Source: Emiliania huxleyi CCMP1516 | Lineage: Eukaryota > Haptophyta > Isochrysidales > Noelaerhabdaceae | Assembly: GCF_000372725.1 (NCBI RefSeq) | Contig: NW_005200081.1 | Coordinates: 1-64,000 of the forward strand | Length of the DNA: 64,000 bases | Direction: 5' to 3' | In this document: in pieces, positions 30,774 through 40,048 of the stretch | Numbering within the stretch: the first letter of the stretch is position 1 | Layout of the letters: the number at the start of each line of letters is the position of its first letter | Notes under the pieces: model-generated | The model's input: only the letters and a program-made list of their open reading frames with translations | Databases searched by the model: none | What the model was told of the DNA's origin: nothing | Made by a program: the position numbers and the translations under genes

Positions 30774-31607
30774 ATGAGCGGTCTCGTCTGTCGTGTCTGC
30801 TTCGAGGAGCTTCCCAGCTCGTGTCCGGACACCGAGGCCGGCACCGGCATGATCCAGCCGTGCCTCTGCTCTGGCTCTGCGCGCCTCGTGCACCGCCGGT
30901 GCCTCGACACCTGGAGATCGACAAGGCGCGGCAACGCCTTTACGCACTGCGGGACGTGCAGGTTTCGATACCGGGTGGTCACTCGCAAAGCCAAGCCGAT
31001 TGAGCTGCTGGCCTACCGCTTGACGATAGCGCGAGACATTGCTCTCCTCGCGTCGATCGCCTCGTGCCTAGTTGTGCTGTGCTCCGTGATCGCTGCGTGG
31101 CTGTCGCGCGAGGTTGAGGAGCGAGGAGGCACCGACAGCCTCGCCGGCCTGGGCATCGACAGCACCACTGCCCGGCAGCTGACCAGGCTGCTTTTGCCGG
31201 GCGCCGGGCTCGATGCGCCAGACGGCGACAGCGCGGCGGCGACCGGCGGGTCGCTGTCGCTGCACAACCCTGCTTGCCCGTGGTCCGTGTGGCTCGGCGC
31301 CGGTGCGCTGCTTTTGTGTGCGCTGCTTGGAGTGGCGTCGATCCTCGCTTGGGCGCTCGGCCTGATCCCCGACGACTTTGAGGTGCAGTGGCCTCGGAAC
31401 TGCCAGTGCTTCGTCTTTGCCGGGCCTCTGGTGCTCCTCGCCGCCGCCGCCCTGTGCGTCTTTGGACTGGTGGTGGGCGTCTCGATCGCAACGCGGCTGC
31501 TGCGGCGCGGCTTTGTGCGCCACGCCGAGGTTGCGTGGCTGCGCGACGAGACGAAGCGGCATGTGGTGCAAGACCTGCGAGGCGTCAACCTGGAGCGAGC
31601 CGGCTGA
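30774..31607 (+). CDS. RING-CH (MARCH-like) membrane E3 ubiquitin ligase
   Basis: A single 277-codon frame from ATG 30774. The N-terminal RING-CH finger has the C4HC3 order: CRVC at residues 6-9, CLCSGSARLVHRRCLDTW in the middle and HCGTC before FRYRVV. Hydrophobic helices follow: one at about 83-105 (IARDIALLASIASCLVVLC), one near 173-195 (VWLGAGALLLCALLGVAS) and one near 213-235 (FAGPLVLLAAAALCVFGLV). RING-CH membrane ligases ubiquitinate membrane proteins and work with E2 enzymes at endomembranes. The basic tail RHVVQDLRGVNLERAG is cytosolic by inference. The gene is intronless and lies between repeat-rich tracts. Confidence 0.88.
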   Translation: MSGLVCRVCFEELPSSCPDTEAGTGMIQPCLCSGSARLVHRRCLDTWRSTRRGNAFTHCGTCRFRYRVVTRKAKPIELLAYRLTIARDIALLASIASCLVVLCSVIAAWLSREVEERGGTDSLAGLGIDSTTARQLTRLLLPGAGLDAPDGDSAAATGGSLSLHNPACPWSVWLGAGALLLCALLGVASILAWALGLIPDDFEVQWPRNCQCFVFAGPLVLLAAAALCVFGLVVGVSIATRLLRRGFVRHAEVAWLRDETKRHVVQDLRGVNLERAG

Positions 31608-31828
31608 CTGCGCGCTCTGCGGTCCAACTATTCTCACCCAGTCCTCTGCCTGATTGTACTTATCTGAGAGAGAGAGAGAGAGATTTTTAGCAATACCAAA
31701 CGACTCTAACGAACAAAACTCTAACGTGTTTTGTCGATGCGCTCGTCTGCGAGCGCCTAGGAATTTTCGCTCGTCTGCGAGCTCTCTCAGCGGTTGAGGT
31801 GTCTGAGTTCCCACAAATGTGGGAAGTG

Positions 31829-33667
31829 CTAAACCCCCTCCACGAAACACAGCCTGTCTGCGACGCGCATGCCCCACTCCATCACCGTCGCCGAGGGGGC
31901 TCCGGGCGTGAGCTGTGGGATCACGGATGCGTCGGCAATGTGCAGTCCTGCCAGTGCGGGCCGGCAGCGGTTCTCCTCCGCGGTCTTGCCAAGCGCGGGC
32001 GGATGCAGGTAGAGCTCAAACTTGTCGTTCAGCACGGTAACGGGCTGGCAGCCGCCGTAAAAGTGGTTGTAGGTGCCCAGCTCCTTCTTTGTAGGCTTGA
32101 TGTGGAGGTTCCACTCGGTGACGCCCGGCGGCATCCCAACGCAGCGGCCAATGGACGAGTGAATGAGCGGAGTCAGGAACCTCAGCCAAAAGCGGTGCCA
32201 CCGGCGCCAGCAGCTCTGCGGCGCCTCGTTGTTGAGGCGGAAGAACTCTTTGAGTGCCGGCAGTTGGCTCTCGTACCACCCCATCATCTCCGGGGTGAAG
32301 TCGAGCCGCGAGTCGTCAACCTCGACAGAATGCTTCGTCGCCCTGAGCGCCATGGTTGGCTTGCGGGTGACGGGGTCTAGCGAGTCGAGCGAGACGGAGA
32401 TGTAGGACCAGTTCCGAGCAAAGGGCGTGAGCAAGAGCCGGAAGACGAGCCACATGCGCGTGATGAGCGCAAAGATGGTGGGCAGCCCGCGGGCCCAGAC
32501 CACGAGCGCCGTCCGCCGCAAAAACTGGTCGCCGGCTCGAGCCCCGACGAGGGGTGCCACGCGACCCTGCGGCGGCGGCCCGCCCTGGTCCTCGGCGGCC
32601 ACAAAGAGGCACGTCACGATCACCTCGTCGCCCACCTCCTTGCCGATGTGTGGGTTCTCGATGACGCGGCGGCTCGGAGAGATGCCGCGCGTGTCCAGCG
32701 CCTCGGGCGGCCCGATGCCAGAGTCGACGAGGAGGGAGAAGGTGCCAAAGATGCCCGCGGAGAGGATGGTGGAGTGAGCGCGGTAGACCACCTCGCCACC
32801 CCCGCCCGGCGGCAGCACGGCGACGCCGGACACTCGCTTGCCTCCATCAGGCGCCTCCTCTACCAGCAGTCGCACAACCTTGGTGCGAAGATGGAGGGAG
32901 CGGCGGCCCGGCCCGGCCGAGAACTCCTGCGCGAGCCTATCCGCCAGGAAATTGCGCCGCTGGCTGCTCGGGTAGATGCTGCTGGGGTAGCCGACGAAGC
33001 CGCTCCCGGCCATGGAGATGGCCGGCGCGTCTGTGGGGAGGGGCGTCTGCATCTCGTAGCCAACGAACCCCTCGGCGCCCTGGAACGCGCCGATGAAGCG
33101 GTCCCCGAGCGGGGTGGTCCCGAACGAGCTCTTCCCCTCGATAATGTTTTGGTTGCGAAGCTCCCATACATTGGGCTCCAGAACGGTGTCATCCTGCTGG
33201 AGCCCGAGGTAGTTGGGACCGCCAGAGTTCATCGCGTCGCCACCTCCAAATCCCTTCCATGAGCGCGCGCGCAGCCAGTTACGAGTGGTGAAGCGGTGGT
33301 CAGGGATGTTGCCCTTGCTTATTTGCGGCTGAAGCTCATCAGGCCAGCCGACGATTCCTTGCCCATACTTGCCGATTCGCTCTCCCTCCTCGAACCAGAG
33401 CACCGAGACCTGCAAGGCGGGGCGGGAGGGGATTGCTGCACGGCCGCCAGGCGACACATGGCGGTGGCGACGGCGGCGGAGGTTCATGCGCGCCTCTCGC
33501 TTGAGGCTGAGGAGCTTGTTGATAAAGCCCGCGCTCGCCGGGCCAGAACCGATGACATTGTAGTCGTAGGTGCTGGATGAAGCGTCTTTGCCCGCTTGCT
33601 GGTGCTCCTTGCGCTTTTGCGCCAGGTACGCATGCCTCGGCTTCGGCAGCGTGGGCGTGGGCGGCAT
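31829..33667 (-). CDS. GMC-family FAD oxidoreductase
   Basis: Exons 33667-33494 and 33409-31829 give 584 residues. The 84-bp GC-AG intron is in frame, but removing it restores the compact FAD fold: VIGSGPASAGFINKLLSLKR joined to VSVLWFEEGERIG. Other family parts are GFGGGDAMNSGGPNYLGL, TILSAGIFGTFSLLVDSGIG and the C-terminal NHFYGGCQPV and LHIADASVIPQLTPGAPSAT. GMC enzymes oxidise alcohols, sugars or sterol-type substrates with FAD. A hydrophobic loop (LPTIFALITRMWLVFRLLL) suggests membrane association, as in long-chain alcohol or sterol-type members. The N-terminus shows no clear targeting peptide. The substrate is unknown. Confidence 0.85.
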   Translation of the reverse strand: MPPTPTLPKPRHAYLAQKRKEHQQAGKDASSSTYDYNVIGSGPASAGFINKLLSLKREARMNLRRRRHRHVSPGGRAAIPSRPALQVSVLWFEEGERIGKYGQGIVGWPDELQPQISKGNIPDHRFTTRNWLRARSWKGFGGGDAMNSGGPNYLGLQQDDTVLEPNVWELRNQNIIEGKSSFGTTPLGDRFIGAFQGAEGFVGYEMQTPLPTDAPAISMAGSGFVGYPSSIYPSSQRRNFLADRLAQEFSAGPGRRSLHLRTKVVRLLVEEAPDGGKRVSGVAVLPPGGGGEVVYRAHSTILSAGIFGTFSLLVDSGIGPPEALDTRGISPSRRVIENPHIGKEVGDEVIVTCLFVAAEDQGGPPPQGRVAPLVGARAGDQFLRRTALVVWARGLPTIFALITRMWLVFRLLLTPFARNWSYISVSLDSLDPVTRKPTMALRATKHSVEVDDSRLDFTPEMMGWYESQLPALKEFFRLNNEAPQSCWRRWHRFWLRFLTPLIHSSIGRCVGMPPGVTEWNLHIKPTKKELGTYNHFYGGCQPVTVLNDKFELYLHPPALGKTAEENRCRPALAGLHIADASVIPQLTPGAPSATVMEWGMRVADRLCFVEGV

Positions 33668-34050
33668 GTGAGCTGTACTAAGTGGGGAGCGGAACCTCAG
33701 GGGCCGCGGCCTTTCGCTAACCCCTCGGCCAAACCGCGCGCCGCTTTTCGTTCTGATTTTGAGAATTCACTCGGTTTCCGACCCAAGAGACCTCGGGGGG
33801 CGAGCGAAACTGCATACCCCCGGCCCGCCGTGGCAGATGGGGGGTACGCCCCCATTTCGCCGCCCCGCGTCGCTGGCCTTCGCCCCTCCGGTACGCGTCC
33901 AGCCACAGAGGTCCCGCAGCATATGCTCTGAGCGCATCGCGTCGCGAAACCGCGTCGCGGAGCATCGGCTCGCTCAAAGTCGCCCGCCAGCCGCCCCGAG
34001 AGCGGGACCAACTACACACGCCTGCTGCGCTTCCCAGCCACCCACGAGAG
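33668..34050. other. intergenic region upstream of the GMC gene
   Basis: No gene is recognised. A motif gacccaagagacctcggggg (about 33781) has a rough reverse match near 36995. Confidence 0.4.
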
Positions 34051-34397
34051 CCCGGCGCAGCCGCACCGACCCCCACGGCCCGCCGCACGCGCGCAGGCGC
34101 GGCTCGCCGCTCCTTTCTCGAGGCTGGCACCGCCGTCGAGCACCGCGCTGCCACCGACAGCGCACCCGCGCGGCCGAGGCGCCCCTCGCCGGCGCGTGCG
34201 GCGAGACGGCGAGCGTGTCGGCGCGCCTTCCGGCCGCCGCACGGCGGACGGGCCGCCCGTCGAGCCGCGCGGCGCCGAGCGAGCCCAGCGGACGCCCTCA
34301 CCGCTCCGTCGGCGGGTCGTCAGTCTCTCTCCTCTCCTCCGCACGCCGCCGCCCGGCCGGCCGCGCGCGGCGAGGCGGCGCCGTGCGCCACGCGCGG
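34051..34397. repeat. left arm of a 345-bp inverted repeat
   Basis: Nearly identical, in reverse orientation, to 36419-36763 (for example, gcgcacccgcgcggccgagg here against its complement there). The arms are about 2.0 kb apart. Confidence 0.9.
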
Positions 34398-36418
34398 ATG
34401 GTGCTCCGAGCGTGCGCTCTCTTCGGATCCGTCTTTGTGCGTCGTATTGTCTCGAGCGTACATTGGTGTTGCCCAGCACGCATCTCACGAGCTGGGTCTA
34501 CAGACCTTCGCCAGTGTCGCTGAACACGTCGGGTGGCGTGGCGCGAGAGCGGCGTGGATCGTCTTTCACGCTTTTCCCGTCCTTCTCGCGTCGCGCTTGT
34601 GAGACGACCCAGACACCCCGAGTCACCGCAGACACGAGAGACACCGCGAGTTCCGCTCGCATACTCTACACCTTGTGATTTTTGGGTCAAAATCGTCCCG
34701 ATTTCATAATGTTCGTTCGTACGTGCATCCGCGGCGCCCAGCGCGGTGCCAGCGGCTCCCATACCTCTAAGAGGCCACCCACCTCCGTATAGACCCTTAT
34801 ATCCGCGGTTTACGCCCAATAGAGGCAGCTGCAAGAGGGCCCGGACGGGCACTGCGGCACACACTGCTCGCTGCTCGGCCATGCGGTAGCGTCTGGTGAT
34901 GCCGCCCCTGCGCGGGCGGGGGCGTCTCGCTCGGCAGCAACTGCGCCGCGCAGCGCAGGTTCGAGGGTCGCGGTGGGTGGGTGCACTGGAAGACGTAGCG
35001 GTCGAGAAAGCGCTCAGCGACCGCTACGTCTCGAGGATGGAGCCGTCGCGCGGACCCGACCGGCCGACCGGCAGTAGCAGCAGGCGCCGGAGGGCGCGGG
35101 AGGCAGCGGCGACACCTCGGGCCAGAAACGCGAGCCCTAGGCTGGTGAGGGGGCCCGCTCATGCGTAAACGGCTCTGGGACTTAGCTAAATCGCGCATCG
35201 AAATCGGGACGATTTTGCCAGGGCACCGTCACAAGGTGACACTGCATCGCGGTGTGTACAGTCCCATCGGCGCACATCAAAGGCTCCGCGACGGGAATGC
35301 ACTCCAGGGAGTCGGCCGGCGCGAAGCGACGACCGCCGAGCTTTAGGTCGCCGACATCCAGCCGGAGCTGCGAGTCCACACGGAAGCCTCTAGGGCGAAT
35401 TCACTGGGACAGTGATTTCGCAGAGACTACCTCATTTGCTGCTCCCCCCATGAAGGGGGGTTTGTGTGGGAAGCCAAGGGAGGTTAATGGCTTCCCACAT
35501 TTGTGATGGGTCGAAATCGGCCCGCCGCATTGATGGTCGAATCGGTGTAACGAATCGAGAGAGAGAGACGCGAGGGCCCAAGAGGCCCGTGGGCTCGCCT
35601 GCAGAGCGTCTCTCTCTTGCCATTCTGCTTGTCTGTTTTGTGGCCTCTTCTCTCGTCTGTCGGTGTTTTGTCCCACCCTGAGCAGTGTGCTCTTCCCGCC
35701 CTGGGTTGTGCTGTCTTCCTCCTCCTCCGCCGTGTGCCGGGGAGTCGATCAGGCAGTTCACTTTGGGGGCTACGGGTATCCCCCCTGGCTATACTTTGAG
35801 ATTAGGCATCAAAAGTGGTTCACAGTGGAGGCGGTCGCCGTCCTACCTGTGATCGTCCGCAGCGGCGGGCGCCAAAGCCCAGGCCGCTCGCGGCATCTAT
35901 GCCTACTCTCCCTCTCCCTATCGCGCTATCTCTGGTCTCCTCGTGCCTAATTGTGCCTGTGCTGCCCCTTCACGGCTCAGCCGGCGGGACCCGAACGTCG
36001 ATGCGAGTGGCCTGCACAGAAGGGTGGGGGCCTCTCTGGGGCCACACGCGCCGCGCGGGCTGCACGGGTTGAGGCCGCAGACTCGGCTGATCGCGACGCG
36101 GCGCTGCGCGAGCAGCGAGTGGCAGCGCACGCAAAGCGGTGCACCTGCGTGCTCTCGTGCCACGACCCCGCGATCTGCGCGCTCTTCCCAGAGCACACGT
36201 GTCGTGTGTGCACGAGCGAGTGAGTAGCGTGTCTTGTGATGACTTTTTGCGCTCGCCATCGGTCCTTGCCAGCGTGTTCACCCTCCACGTGTGTGCGCTG
36301 CAGAGCAGCTGAGGCTGTGTCACGAGGCTACCAGACGGAGACAGGGACACATAGAAGTTCAATGGAGAGTCATGCTGGCTCTTGATGTGCCGCTGCACTG
36401 TCGCCGCGCGAAGCGACA
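34398..36418. other. loop between 345-bp inverted arms, with nested small palindromes
   Basis: Contains a second inverted pair (about 34689-34706 caaaatcgtcccgatttc; 35199-35216), a 13-bp-arm hairpin (34992-35004 with 35018-35030, gacgtagcggtcg) and a short hairpin near 35467-35500 (tgggaagcc...ggcttccca). Frames here lack recognisable protein. With the arms it could be a 2.7-kb long-TIR transposon relic, which is inference. Confidence 0.5.
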
Positions 36419-36763
36419 GCGCGTGGCGCACGGCGCCGCCTCGCCGCGCGCGGCCGGCCGGGCGGCGGCGTGCGGAGGAGAGGAGAGAGACTGACGACCC
36501 GCCGACGGAGCGGTGAGGGCGTCCGCTGGGCTCGCTCGGTGCCGCGCGGCTCGACGGGCGGCCCGTCCGCCGTGCGGCGGCCGGAAGGCGCGCCGACACG
36601 CTCGCCGTCTCGCCGCACGCGCCGGCGAGGGGCGCCTCGGCCGCGCGGGTGCGCTGTCGGTGGCAGCGCGGTGCTCGACGGCGGTGCCAGCCTCGATAAA
36701 GGTGCGCGAGCCGCGCCCGCGCGCGTGCGGCGGGCCGTGGGGGTCGGTGCGGCTGCGCCGGGG
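36419..36763. repeat. right arm of the 345-bp inverted repeat
   Basis: Reverse complement of 34051-34397 with a few differences, such as cctcgataaaggtgcgcgag here against the equivalent of ctcgccgctcctttctcgag there. Confidence 0.9.
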
Positions 36764-37270
36764 CAGCGAACGGCCTGCTGGAAAGGCCGTGAGAGGCGCT
36801 CACCACCGGGCGCTCGACGCCAAAGAAAGCGGCGGCCGCCGAGCCAGATCACGGTCGAGCGCGTCGAACGAACCTGTCCGGAGCGCAGCGGCCGTGACCG
36901 TGGCGGTCAGGAGGCATGCACACATACGCGGACCGTCGCGGTACGAGGCAGGCATCGGCGGCGCGACCCTCGACATGCGAAGATGTACTCTCGCCCCGCG
37001 AGGTCTTTTGGGTCGCGAGTGGAGGGGAAGGCCAGGACGAAAGGCGAAAGAAGCCGCGAGAAGAAGGGACCGGCGCGCGGCGGCGCCGCAGGACGAGGCA
37101 GAAGAGAACGACGCGACAGAGGAGGAAGTGACAAGGGAGAGAACGGCGAGAGTGGGACGGCCGCGAGGTGGCATGAAGGTTGCAGCGAGAAGCGGCGAGA
37201 GACTGCGAAGAGAGATAGGAAGAGGCGGACGCCCAAGGGTGGGCGACGGCTAGCGCATCACACTCCTCTC

Positions 37271-37354
37271 CTTAAAATCCCTGTGTGGTGGCGGCGTGCC
37301 CGCCGTCCTCCCATCCCTCCCTTGGGTTGTATGTTTTCTTTCTTTCTTTCTTTA
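37271..37354. repeat. dispersed T-rich repeat family copy
   Basis: Runs from aaaatccctgtgtggtggcg through catccctcccttgggttgta to ctttctttctttcttt. Related to the copies at 16343, 45484, 52899 and 56646. Confidence 0.85.
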
Positions 37355-37366
37355 AGGCCAGGACGC

Positions 37367-37857
37367 TCTACCTCGGAGGGAAGAAACCGGCGCAAGACAG
37401 CGGCACGCACCTGGGGTCGAGAGAGGACGGGGACAATCGAGTGATAAAGCTGGAGGGGACCCCGGGCCTCGATACGAACGCGACATGGGAGGAGGAGATA
37501 CCCGAGCAAAATAAGATCACGGCGGACGCGATGGAAAATATGATGGAGAGACAGGAGAGGGAGCGACAGGAGGGGAGCCTCGGGGCGGATGAGACGTTGT
37601 TCCCAGAGGGGGCGCCCCAGAGACACATAAACTGGCAGGACGAAAGCTACGAGCTGTTTGTGGGATACGGACACGGGGCGAGCGCGATCAGAGTAGGGGA
37701 GCTACAGGAGGACGACCCCCTAACGCGCTTCTTGCTCCGATACGACGAGTTTGAGACGGGGGGAGAGCTGACGCGACGGCAAAGCCAAAGGAACGAACGC
37801 GAATTAAGATGGGAAAAGACAGCAAGTCGCTGCGATCGGGGAAGGGACGAGCCCTGA
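37367..37857 (+). CDS. unassigned reading frame with atypical codon use
   Basis: A frame of about 160 codons directly after the T-rich repeat. It encodes soluble protein-like sequence (KITADAMENMMERQERERQE, RHINWQDESYELFVGYGHG, LQEDDPLTRFLLRYDEFETG). There is no ATG at its start, so it would need an upstream exon or be a fragment. The GA-rich, AT-richer codons (AAT, ATA, AGA, GGA) differ from neighbouring genes, which hints at a transferred or element-derived piece. I recognise no family. Confidence 0.3.
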
Positions 37858-37895
37858 ATGTGAAAGTAGCGCAGACTTGCCTCCCGCTGCACGGT

Positions 37896-38305
37896 CTCAC
37901 CATGGCACCACGAGCCCCTAAAAGAATTCGCCTCTTTTTCGCGGGCGGGGGGGGGGGGGGGGGGCAGTGACCCAGTGACCCGAGAGCTGTGTGTGTCAGT
38001 GGACACACTCGCACAGAGTAGGCTTTGTGAGTAAAGAGTAGGATTGTGTGTGTGTGTACCACATTGATGTTTGATCATTGTCACGTCACCGGCCGCGCAG
38101 GTCTGTGCGCAGGTCTGTGCGCAGCTCTGTGCGCCTATGCGACGGTGTATCAGTCGCGGATATGCAACGGTGGCATAAGGCGACTGATACACCGTCCCTA
38201 TGTGCACACGCACATGTACATGCCCATGTTGTTGTGTGGACATGCACCATGCACATGCACATGCACATGCACATGCACATGCACATGCACATGCACATGC
38301 ACATG
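37896..38305. repeat. repeat module A: poly-G, hairpin and (cacatg)n
   Basis: Begins caccatggcaccacgagccc, then a G run of about 20, the gacccgagagctgtgtgtgt block, and a perfect 17-bp-arm hairpin (38141-38157 with 38180-38196, gacggtgtatcagtcgc). It ends in cacatg hexamers. Near-identical to 39262-39665. Confidence 0.9.
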
Positions 38306-38383
38306 TTAATAAAAATCTCTCTCTGCACATGCACATGAGAGAGAGATTTTTTAGCAATACCAAACAACTCTAACACTCACACG

Positions 38384-39007
38384 TCATTTGGGGCCTGGAG
38401 CCCTGTTCACGCGCGCGCGAGACGTGCAGACAGGGTTGCCAGGTGAGAGCGAATGGCGCGGTTCACGCCTCGCACAACAGAGAGAGAGATGCGCTCTGCA
38501 TGGTGGGACATAAAAGAGAGCGAGTACTTGGGCGAGTAGGCCGTGCGGTCGACGCTGCCGCGCGCGGCTTTGCGCGCGAGGCGGCGCAGCTTGAGAACGG
38601 CGGTGGGGGAGAAGCCGCCGCCGAACGTCTCGTGGAGCAGCAGGTTGAAGTTTGTTGCGCTTGACAAAGATCGCGTCGTGGTAGAAACCGCGATGCGCCT
38701 TGACGTAGCCGTGGCCGTTCTTGTGGTCGAAGGGTTGGCCGGGCTGCCCGCGCGCCTTGCAGCCCATGTTTAGGCGGCGGGCCTTCTCTTCGGTGTTGCC
38801 GAACGCGGAGTGGCCAACGGAGGCGGGCGTGACGCCACTCGAGGCGTTGCCAACGCCCGCCGAGGAGGTCTTGAGGAGGGGTGTCCAGAGCTTGACTTCA
38901 TTCACCTCATCGCATCCTCCCGGGCCAGCGTGGGGTTCCGCGAGGTCGACCTTGTACCCCTCGTTGTACTGCCGGGTGAGCTCTGGTTTCTCCTTGTCAC
39001 CGTGCAT
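38384..39007 (-). pseudogene. frameshifted remnant of a repeat-associated protein gene
   Basis: The minus strand reads HSAFGNTEEKARRLNMGCKA, then FDHKNGHGYVKAHRGFYHDA and IFVKR. It continues after a one-step frame shift near 38660 as NFNLLLHETFGGGFSPTAVL, then LDRTAYSPKY-like sequence and SHHAERISLSVV. Together these form one protein-like unit broken by the shift. No start codon context is seen, and module copies A and B flank it. I cannot name the family; repeat-embedded genes of this look are often element-derived (inference). Confidence 0.5.
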
Positions 39008-39261
39008 GCCGCGAGATGGTGAGTGGGTGAGTGGGTGTCTGAGGGAAGAGCGCGTGTCCCGGCGTGCGGGCGATGACTGGGTGTGCGCAGCACGGGCGGT
39101 GCACCATTTTCTGAGCAGCCCCTGCGCGTGGGCGAGGTAAAAAACTCCAAACGTCGCAACATAGCTACGAGCAACCCGATCCCAATCGTCTGGTGCGCTC
39201 TCCCCGGCCCTCGGCGTGCGGGCGATGACTGGCGGCGCGCGCGGGTCGTGCGCTGGCCCTG

Positions 39262-39738
39262 CTCACCATGGCACCACGAGCCCCTAAAAGAATTCGCCTC
39301 TTTTTTGCGGGCGGGGGGGGGGGGGGGGCAGTGACCCAGCGACCCGAGAGCTGTGTGTGTCAGTGGACACACTCGCACAGAGTAGGCTTTGTGAGTAAAG
39401 AGTAGGATGTGTGTGTGTATCACATTGATGTTTGATCATTGTCACGTCACCGGCCGCGCAGGTCTGTGCGCAGGTCTGTGCGCAGGTCTGTGCGCCTATG
39501 CGACGGTGTATCAGTCGCGGATATGCAACGGTGGCATAAGGCGACTGATACACCGTCCCTATGTGCACACGCACATGTGCATGCACATGTGCATGTTGCA
39601 CATGCTCATGTTGTTGTGTGGACATGCACCATGCAACATGCACATGCACATGCACATGCGCATGCACATGCGCATGACATGCACATGCACAACATGACAT
39701 GAACATGAACATGAACATGAACATGAACATGAACATGA
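39262..39738. repeat. repeat module B: poly-G, hairpin, (cacatg)n and (aacatg)n
   Basis: Second copy of module A, with the same 17-bp-arm hairpin at 39502-39518 and 39541-39557. The hexamer tail has a different length and ends in gaacat repeats (39688-39738). Confidence 0.9.
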
Positions 39739-40048
39739 TTGTGCATGTGTGCCCTCTCACACATCGTGTGTGTGCGTAAAAGGGTGTAATAGAGCCTCTC
39801 GCCTCTCGGCGGGGTCCCACGAAAAAGACGACGGCGCTTACTACTGATACTCTCCCCGAGGGAACGCACGTACCACCGCGGCTCAGGGTAGCAGGAGTCA
39901 TGTCCGAGGACGCGCGAATCAGCGCGGCGGCGCCGATAAAATCAGGTTGGTGATGAAGCAGGCTGAGGAGGCGGGCCGGGAGAGGTGGACGACGAGACCT
40001 TGATGGCGCTCTTTCAAGAGGTGACGGGGCGGGGTGGCTGGGCTGGCT

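Noticed and set aside
33700-36800. Several 150-320 codon frames in the inverted-repeat region
   Set aside because: Composition is Arg/Ala/Gly-rich, no domain is visible, and the same frames appear in both inverted arms on opposite strands.
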